Shown: one piece after another, positions 44,293 to 49,415 of the stretch
Layout of the letters: each line of letters begins with the position of its first letter
How positions within the stretch are numbered: the first letter of the stretch is position 1
Assembly: GCA_902796575.1 (NCBI GenBank)
Contig: CADBPS010000042.1
Location: 1-49,415, forward strand
Direction of reading: 5' to 3'
Source of the DNA: an uncultured Methanobrevibacter sp.
GTDB taxonomy: Archaea; Methanobacteriota; Methanobacteria; Methanobacteriales; Methanobacteriaceae
DNA length: 49,415 nucleotides
Program-made: the position numbers and the translations under genes
Notes under the pieces: generated by a model
What the model saw: the letters and a program-made list of their open reading frames with translations, nothing else
What the model was told of the DNA's origin: nothing
The model's database searches: none

Positions 44293-45239
44293 TCTTTAAA
44301 GTGATCGAAAACTTCCTTGGTTGCTTTTTTAACAGTGACTGCAGCATCATGAAACTCTTCATATTCAATATCATTCATTCGGATTTTAATGATATTTCTT
44401 ATGCCGTTTTTCGACAATACAACAGGAACACCTAAAGAAACACCTTTAACCCCCTCAATTTCACCATCCAAATATGTGCTAACAGTTAAAATCTTATGGC
44501 TGTCCGCCAGGATTGTTGATATTAAATTTGAAATAGCATATGACGGACCATATTCTGTAGCACCTTTTTTGGAAATAATAGTGTTTCCCGCATTTTTAAG
44601 TTTATTTTTAATATCATCAATATCAAGCTGTGTCGGTTCAATGAAATATTTTAATGGTATACCTCCAATAGCAGTGGAACTGATTAGAGGAACCATATGG
44701 TCGCCATGTTCACCAATAACACGGGTGTGAATTTCTCTGCTGTTAATATTGAAAAAATTAGCCAAAATAATCTTAAGCCTTAGGGAATCCAGGTGGTTGC
44801 CTAAACCAATTACTTTAAATTTGTCAAATCGGGAAGCATCCAATGCAACTGTAGTCATTACATCAACCGGATTAGTAGCTATTAAAATAATGGAATCTGG
44901 TGCATATCTAGCTATTTTTTTAGAGTATTTCCTAACTATTTTTGCATTTGGAATAGCTAACTCCAATCTGTTCATACCTTCCTGTCTGGGTGCACCTGCA
45001 GTAATTAATACAATATCCGATTCGGAAATGTCTTCATAATCCGATGAAGCATATAATTTACAGTCAAAATCTTCAACTGCAAGAGCATCATACATGTCCA
45101 TAACTTCACCTGAAGCTTTTTCATAGCTGGAATGTCTTGTGAACAATACTAATTCATCAACAAGATCCATTCTGGCTAGAGAAAATGCTACATTACGACC
45201 AATAACCCCAGTTGATCCCATAATACAAACTTTAGCCAT
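44289..45239 (-). CDS. mdh: Malate dehydrogenase (LDH/MDH family)
   Basis: 316 residues from ATG 45239 with GGTGAT upstream. The nucleotide loop is GSTGVIGRNVAF, the substrate arginines lie in APRQEGMNRLEL, ATNPVDVMT marks the NAD-binding Asn, and GEHGDHMVPL carries the catalytic His. The GxxGxxG spacing is that of archaeal MDH. It runs the oxaloacetate-malate step of the incomplete reductive TCA route used for 2-oxoglutarate synthesis. Confidence 0.9.
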   Translation of the reverse strand: MAKVCIMGSTGVIGRNVAFSLARMDLVDELVLFTRHSSYEKASGEVMDMYDALAVEDFDCKLYASSDYEDISESDIVLITAGAPRQEGMNRLELAIPNAKIVRKYSKKIARYAPDSIILIATNPVDVMTTVALDASRFDKFKVIGLGNHLDSLRLKIILANFFNINSREIHTRVIGEHGDHMVPLISSTAIGGIPLKYFIEPTQLDIDDIKNKLKNAGNTIISKKGATEYGPSYAISNLISTILADSHKILTVSTYLDGEIEGVKGVSLGVPVVLSKNGIRNIIKIRMNDIEYEEFHDAAVTVKKATKEVFDHFKE

Positions 45240-45249
45240 ATAATCACCA

Positions 45250-45684
45250 TTATTCCTTTTCCAAAAGAATTGTAACAGGACCATTATTTAATAAACTTAC
45301 ATTCATAAAGGCACCAAAAGATCCTGTTTCAACTCCAATGCTTTCACTACATTTATCAACAAAATAATCAAAGAGTTCAGTTGCCTTATCAGGATGAAGG
45401 GCTTTGTGAAATGAAGGCCTGTTCTTTTTGGTAGATGCATACAATGTAAATTGTGGTATTAATAATAATTTACCGTTGATGTCTTTGACAGACAGGTTCA
45501 TCCTGCCGTTGTCATCCGGAAAAATTCTTAGCTTCAGCAGTTTTTTAGCAAGATAATCTGCCTGTTCCGTGCCGTCATTAATACCGAATCCAACTAAAAC
45601 CATTAAACCCTCTTCAATTTCACCAACGATTTCATTGTCAACTTCCACATTAGCCTCACTAACTCTTTGAACAACCAATTTCAT
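45250..45684 (-). CDS. dtd: D-aminoacyl-tRNA deacylase, DTD1 type
   Basis: 144 residues. The two DTD1 signatures are clear: PQFTLYAS near residue 78 (SQ replaced by PQ) and the cross-subunit NNGPVTILLE at the C-terminus. It removes D-amino acids from mischarged tRNA. Most archaea use the unrelated DTD2 (GEK1), so a bacterial-type DTD1 is notable. GGGCGGATAGAA precedes the ATG. It lies between the GGGtGRT and mdh genes in one operon. Confidence 0.93.
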   Translation of the reverse strand: MKLVVQRVSEANVEVDNEIVGEIEEGLMVLVGFGINDGTEQADYLAKKLLKLRIFPDDNGRMNLSVKDINGKLLLIPQFTLYASTKKNRPSFHKALHPDKATELFDYFVDKCSESIGVETGSFGAFMNVSLLNNGPVTILLEKE

Positions 45685-45711
45685 TTCTATCCGCCCAGAT
45701 AAATTATTTGA

Positions 45712-46713
45712 TTATTTATTTAAAGCTTCTTCAACAGCAACGGCAACAGCTACGGTTGCACCAACCATAGGATTGTTGCCCATTCCAATCAGTCCCATCA
45801 TTTCAACATGTGCAGGAACAGATGATGATCCTGCAAACTGGGCATCGGAATGCATTCTTCCCATTGTATCAGTCATACCATAGGATGCTGGCCCTGCAGC
45901 CATATTATCAGGATGCAGTGTTCTTCCTGTACCTCCACCGGATGCAACTGAGAAATACTTTTTACCCTGTTCGATACATTCTTTTTTATAGGTAGCGGCA
46001 ACAGGATGCTGAAATCTTGTAGGATTTGTTGAATTACCTGTAATGGAAACATCAACGCCTTCCAGATGCATAATAGCAACACCTTCTCTTACATCATCGG
46101 CACCGTAACATCTTACTTTGGAACGTTCTCCATCAGAGTAAGGTTTTTCACGAATAATTTTAACCTCACCTGTGAAGTAATCAAATTCTGTCTGAACATA
46201 GGTAAATCCGTTGATTCTTGAAATAATCAAGGCAGCATCCTTACCTAATCCGTTTAAAATGACTCTTAAAGGTTCATTTCTTACTTTATTGGCAGAGTTT
46301 GCAATACCGATAGCTCCTTCTGCAGCAGCAAAACTTTCATGACCTGCTAAAAATGCAAAACAACTGGATTCATCACTTAAAAGCATTGAAGCAAGATTAC
46401 CATGACCTAATCCTACTTTCCGGTCATCAGCGACACTGCCAGGAATACAAAATGACTGCAGACCTTCCCCTATAGCAGTTGCAGCATCAGATGCTTTAAC
46501 ACAGTTTTTCTTAACAGCAATAGCTGCACCGACGGTATATGCCCAGCATGCATTTTCAAAACAGATTGGCTGAACATTTTTAACAATATCATATGGATTG
46601 AAGCCTTTTTCATTACAGATATCTTTTGCTTCGTTTAAGTCTTTAATATCATACTGGTTAAGAACAGGAATAATCTGATTTATTCTTCTGTCATAACTTT
46701 CAAATAAACTCAT
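45712..46713 (-). CDS. GGGtGRT family protein
   Basis: 333 residues. The name motif SGGGTGRTLHPDNMAAGPASYG lies near residue 255; other conserved runs are CIPGSVADDRKVGLGHGNLA and FAFLAGHESFAAAEGA. The family is found in methanogens and clostridia next to a NifU-like scaffold, as here (scaffold stop 18 bases upstream). The biochemical role is not established; an Fe-S or redox function is inferred from the partner. GGGGTGAAAAT precedes the ATG. Confidence 0.9.
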   Translation of the reverse strand: MSLFESYDRRINQIIPVLNQYDIKDLNEAKDICNEKGFNPYDIVKNVQPICFENACWAYTVGAAIAVKKNCVKASDAATAIGEGLQSFCIPGSVADDRKVGLGHGNLASMLLSDESSCFAFLAGHESFAAAEGAIGIANSANKVRNEPLRVILNGLGKDAALIISRINGFTYVQTEFDYFTGEVKIIREKPYSDGERSKVRCYGADDVREGVAIMHLEGVDVSITGNSTNPTRFQHPVAATYKKECIEQGKKYFSVASGGGTGRTLHPDNMAAGPASYGMTDTMGRMHSDAQFAGSSSVPAHVEMMGLIGMGNNPMVGATVAVAVAVEEALNK

Positions 46714-46731
46714 ATTTTCACCCCTATTAAT

Positions 46732-47424
46732 TTACTCTTTTCTAGGATCAATTTTTTTAGCCGCATCATCAAATCTGCCGTACTGACCTGTGGCTTTCTT
46801 TAATGCTTCACCAGGATCTTCTCCATCCTTTATATAATCAAGCATCACTCCCAGATTGATATATTTATATCCTATTATTTCATCATCTTCATCAAGGGCA
46901 ATTTCTGTAATATAACCTTCAGTTAATTCCAAATATCTTGGACCTTTAAGATTGGTTGAATAAATTGTTCCAAGCTGACTTCTGTGACCTTTACCCAAAT
47001 CTTCAAGTCCGGCTCCAATAGGAAGACCGTTTTCTGAGAATGCTGATTGGGTTCTGCCATAAACAATCTGTAAAAACAATTCCCTCATTGCAGTGTTGAT
47101 TGCATCACAAACCAAATCAGTGTTTAAAGCTTCCAAAATTGTTTTATCGACAAGAATTTCACCAGCCATTGCTGCTGAATGAGTCATTCCTGAACAGCCT
47201 AATGTTTCAATTAGGGCTTCTTCAATAATTCCTTCCTTAACGTTTAATGTTAATTTACAACATCCCTGCTGTGGTGCACACCATCCTATACCATGAGTCA
47301 AACCTGAAACATCAGAAATTTCTTTTGATTTAACCCATTTTCCTTCTTCAGGAATTGGTGCTGGACCATGGTTAGCGCCTTTTGCAACAGGACACATATT
47401 TTCTATTTCATTTGAATAAATCAT
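46732..47424 (-). CDS. NifU/IscU-like iron-sulfur scaffold protein
   Basis: 230 residues from ATG 47424 with GGAGATTGAAA upstream. The IscU-type fold carries conserved cysteines in GWCAPQQGCCKL and ETLGCSGMTHSA, and a C-terminal extension from ~140. It pairs with the GGGtGRT protein in many anaerobes. It starts the five-gene unit that runs to the nitroreductase gene. Assembly of an Fe-S cluster for a dedicated partner is the likely role, unproven here. Confidence 0.85.
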   Translation of the reverse strand: MIYSNEIENMCPVAKGANHGPAPIPEEGKWVKSKEISDVSGLTHGIGWCAPQQGCCKLTLNVKEGIIEEALIETLGCSGMTHSAAMAGEILVDKTILEALNTDLVCDAINTAMRELFLQIVYGRTQSAFSENGLPIGAGLEDLGKGHRSQLGTIYSTNLKGPRYLELTEGYITEIALDEDDEIIGYKYINLGVMLDYIKDGEDPGEALKKATGQYGRFDDAAKKIDPRKE

Positions 47425-47489
47425 TTTCAATCTCCACAAGAGTATTTAGTATAATGTTTGTTTAATCTATTTATTATAGATTGTTTTAA

Positions 47490-47503
47490 AAAATAGCTAT
47501 TTT
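47490..47503 (-). terminator. Palindrome with T run after the NUDIX gene
   Basis: AAAATAGCTATTTT followed by T residues on the minus strand, 17 bases past the NUDIX stop. Confidence 0.45.
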
Positions 47504-47520
47504 GGTTGAAGGTCAATAAT

Positions 47521-47958
47521 CTATAATTCACATTCAAATATTGTCTTTTTAAATGAATCAATAGCTGGAGGTGTGAGTAAATTATTTAAAATTAGTTCTT
47601 TTATCTCAGCTCTTGTAAACCACTTATATTCATCATGTTCAGGGCTTATCTGAACTTCACCTGAAGATGCAGATACCTTCATTATCAACTGTACGGAATT
47701 TATCTTCTCGTTGCTTTTACAGGCGATGTAAGTGTTTTCAACAACATTGAAAAGTGATTCTATATTTATTTCAAGAGCCGTTTCTTCAAGATATTCCCTT
47801 TTAAGAGCATCATCAAAAAATTCGTTTCTTTTGACTTTTCCGCCGGGAATTTCCCATTTTCCAGCATCATGTCTTGATTCGGAATGGACTTTTAAAAGAA
47901 GAATTTTGCCTTCGTATTCGCAAATTCCTCTTACTGTAAGTCCCCATTTATCACACAT
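47521..47958 (-). CDS. NUDIX hydrolase
   Basis: 145 residues from the ATG at 47958. An upstream TTG in frame overlaps the tfb stop region; GGAG lies about 12 bases before the ATG. The NUDIX box is GGKVKRNEFFDDALKREYLEE, with the last Gly replaced by Ala (TALEI). It hydrolyses nucleoside diphosphate derivatives; 8-oxo-dGTP clean-up (MutT-like) is one option. Co-transcribed with tfb. Confidence 0.85.
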   Translation of the reverse strand: MCDKWGLTVRGICEYEGKILLLKVHSESRHDAGKWEIPGGKVKRNEFFDDALKREYLEETALEINIESLFNVVENTYIACKSNEKINSVQLIMKVSASSGEVQISPEHDEYKWFTRAEIKELILNNLLTPPAIDSFKKTIFECEL

Positions 47959-47959
47959 T

Positions 47960-48907
47960 TTACAATGATACTCCAAGGTCTAATTTTTCTGTGAGTTCTT
48001 TATATCTGTTTCTTATTGTTACTTCAGTTACACCAGCCACTTCAGCTATATCCCTTTGTGTTCTTCTTTCACCAAAGAGTACTGATGCAATGTATAGTGC
48101 AGCTGCCGCAATACCTGTTGGTCCTTTACCTGAGGTTATTCCTTCCTCAAGAGACTGATTCACAATTTTAATAGCTTTTGCCTGAGATTCCCCCGATAAT
48201 TCAAGTTCACTGGCAAATCTTGGGATGTAATCGACAGGAGATGTTGGTGTTAGTTTAATGTTCAACTCTCTTGCAATAAATCTGTATGTTCTTCCAATTT
48301 CCTTTTTGGTAACATTTGATATTTCAGATATTTCATCTAAAGTTCTCGGCAGATTTGACTGTCTACATGCAATGTATATTGAAGCTGAAACAACTCCTTC
48401 AATACTCCTTCCTCTGATTAATTTATTATCAAGTGCCTTTCTGTATATTACGGATGATGATTCCCTTATACTTCTTGGTAATCCTAATCTTGAGGAGTAT
48501 CTATCAAGTTCAGATAATGCAAACGCAAGGTTTCTTTCTCTTGATCCGGAGATTCTAATCTTTCTCTGCCATTTTCTTAGACGATACCATTGTGCCTGAT
48601 TTTGTGATGAAATATTATTGTTTTTCCAGTCTATGGTTGTACTTAACCCCTGATCGTGTATTGTACTTGTTGTTGGTGCACCGACCCTTGTACGTTTGTC
48701 CCTTTGTTCGTGGTCAAATGCTCTCCATTCAGGACCATTGTCAATAATATTTTCTTCTATTACCAGTCCACAACATCTGCAGGTTCTCTCACCTTTCGAT
48801 TGATCATATTTAAAAAGTGTTGATTTACATTCCGGACAACAATTCTCAACCGTTTCGGTAGTTTCCTTTTTTTTCGGCCTTTTTTTAGGAACTCTTTTTT
48901 CAGACAT
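47960..48907 (-). CDS. tfb: Transcription initiation factor B
   Basis: 315 residues. The N-terminal zinc ribbon has CPECKS and [14 protein letters not shown]. The B-finger/linker follows ([19 protein letters not shown]). Two cyclin repeats occupy ~125-310, the second with the [26 protein letters not shown] that reads the BRE. It recruits RNA polymerase to TBP-bound promoters. AGGAGAAATC precedes the ATG; the TATA box is GTTTATAAAC near 48990-48999. Confidence 0.97.
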   Translation of the reverse strand: MSEKRVPKKRPKKKETTETVENCCPECKSTLFKYDQSKGERTCRCCGLVIEENIIDNGPEWRAFDHEQRDKRTRVGAPTTSTIHDQGLSTTIDWKNNNISSQNQAQWYRLRKWQRKIRISGSRERNLAFALSELDRYSSRLGLPRSIRESSSVIYRKALDNKLIRGRSIEGVVSASIYIACRQSNLPRTLDEISEISNVTKKEIGRTYRFIARELNIKLTPTSPVDYIPRFASELELSGESQAKAIKIVNQSLEEGITSGKGPTGIAAAALYIASVLFGERRTQRDIAEVAGVTEVTIRNRYKELTEKLDLGVSL

Positions 48908-48986
48908 GATTTCTCCTAATTATAATATTTTAAAAAAGATATCTTTCTACTACTATAGTTGCTTTGAGTTTCATACAAAAAAAAAT

Positions 48987-49055
48987 AAAGTTTATAAACA
49001 CACAATATGGACAAGGATATTCAATAAACAAAATCAATTAAAATAAGTTGCAATA
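48987..49055 (-). repeat. 69-bp element shared with the vWA upstream region (copy 2)
   Basis: 57 of 69 bases match 16271-16339 without gaps. On the minus strand it contains the tfb TATA box (GTTTATAAAC). The aligned box in copy 1 is degenerate, and copy 1 uses a different TATA within the element. Confidence 0.8.
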
Positions 49056-49087
49056 ACTAATATAATGATGATTAAAGACAGATAATA

Positions 49088-49318
49088 TTAGTTGACAGTA
49101 ATACAATCATTAGGACAAATCGCTTCGCAAACCCTGCAATGTTTACATGCAAAAGCATTTCCGACAACAGTATCATCACCATCTTTAGCTAAAACATTAT
49201 TGGGACATGCAATAACACACTTTTCACAGGAAGAACCATTACAATCAGCATTACTGATTTCAATATGTGATTCCTCAACTTTATCATTATTTCTTTTAAA
49301 AAATGAACCTAATCCCAT
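49088..49318 (-). CDS. Two-cluster 4Fe-4S ferredoxin
   Basis: 76 residues from ATG 49318. A charged lead (GSFFKRNNDKVEESHIEI) precedes two cysteine sets: CNGSSCEKCVIACP at ~27-40 and CKHCRVCEAICP at ~60-71. It is a cytosolic electron carrier. The sequence upstream of the ATG is the end of an IS200/IS605-type element, only about 13 bases from the start codon, so its original promoter may be displaced. Alternative longer start at 49342 would run into the IS hairpin and is unlikely. Confidence 0.9.
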   Translation of the reverse strand: MGLGSFFKRNNDKVEESHIEISNADCNGSSCEKCVIACPNNVLAKDGDDTVVGNAFACKHCRVCEAICPNDCITVN

Positions 49319-49330
49319 AATGTTAATTTT

Positions 49331-49415
49331 TTGAACTACCACGACTTATAGAAGTCGTGGATTCCTAACATCGAGTTGAAAGGCAATCCCCGTTGTTCCA
49401 ACGGTTTAAAATATT
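49331..49415 (-). mobile_element. Right end of an IS200/IS605-type element with tnpB 3' remnant
   Basis: Read on the minus strand, the first bases encode NILNR and, in another frame one base on, GTTGIAFQLDVRNPRL, which I take to be a TnpB C-terminus broken by a single-base frame change. A perfect 9-bp hairpin follows (49339-49347 with 49352-49360), then TAGTTCAA. Such a subterminal hairpin plus TCAA cleavage end marks the right end of IS200/IS605 elements and the 3' part of the omega-RNA. The element extends past the window. Confidence 0.6.

Noticed and set aside
47464-47482. AATCTAT...ATAGATT stem as regulatory operator
   Set aside because: It lies between two same-strand genes in AT-rich sequence and is short; a role could not be separated from chance.
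1-49415. CRISPR array or tRNA/rRNA genes
   Set aside because: No regularly spaced repeats, and no GC-rich cloverleaf-like or rRNA segments were found in any gap.

Overview
The window is about 49 kb of AT-rich archaeal chromosome. Several genes are typically archaeal: transcription factor B, transcription factor S, the primase large subunit PriL, archaeal-type methionyl-tRNA synthetase, pantoate kinase and the archaeal riboflavin-pathway reductase. F420H2 oxidase FprA, a DUF2115 protein, a DUF530-like protein and secreted surface proteins with Ig-like repeats point to a hydrogenotrophic methanogen of the Methanobacteriales, most likely Methanobrevibacter or a close relative. Start sites commonly carry GGTGAT or GGAGG ribosome binding sites. 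Promoters carry TTTATATA-type TATA boxes, and some genes look leaderless.

Layout. 1-8.7 kb holds housekeeping metabolism: an archaeal glutamate synthase core protein, an operon of pantoate kinase, a small methyltransferase and a SulP anion transporter, then flavodoxin, FprA, a PHP phosphoesterase, a DUF2115 protein and a riboflavin reductase. 8.7-15.5 kb is information processing and envelope: a GT4-type sugar-phosphate transferase, a DUF1699-like tandem-HTH protein, a DUF530-like protein, MetG and PriL. 15.5-19.6 kb has a frameshifted von Willebrand A gene, a QueG-like Fe-S protein, an apparent orphan non-coding transcript flanked by metal-repressor-like palindromes, transcription factor S, and a YhgE/Pip membrane protein.

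The most distinctive region is 19.9-31.1 kb. A MotA/TolQ/ExbB-type channel, a small one-TM DUF2149 partner and a DUF2162 membrane protein sit beside a 1.6-kaa membrane-anchored CobN-like protein facing outside, and a 1.4-kaa secreted DUF3344/Ig-repeat protein. The last two genes share an identical 16-base promoter element. Together they look like an energised cell-surface metal or tetrapyrrole acquisition machine in an organism with no outer membrane.

31.2-38 kb holds a PaaK-like acyl-CoA ligase with an ACT-domain partner, rubrerythrin, glutathione peroxidase, a small secreted protein, a cluster of SseB-like proteins preceded by a strongly structured leader, and an Mrp/NBP35 ATPase. 38-44 kb has an FAD-dependent disulfide reductase, a chloramphenicol-acetyltransferase-like protein, and an operon of MFS exporter, amidohydrolase and Ig-domain membrane protein. 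44-48 kb is a single-strand run of NUDIX/TFB genes and a five-gene unit (Fe-S scaffold, GGGtGRT protein, DTD1, malate dehydrogenase, nitroreductase). The right edge has a two-cluster ferredoxin directly abutting the right end of an IS200/IS605-type element with a tnpB 3' remnant.

Oxygen and peroxide defence (FprA, flavodoxin, rubrerythrin, glutathione peroxidase, disulfide reductase) is a recurring theme. It fits an anaerobe living in a gut with transient oxygen.
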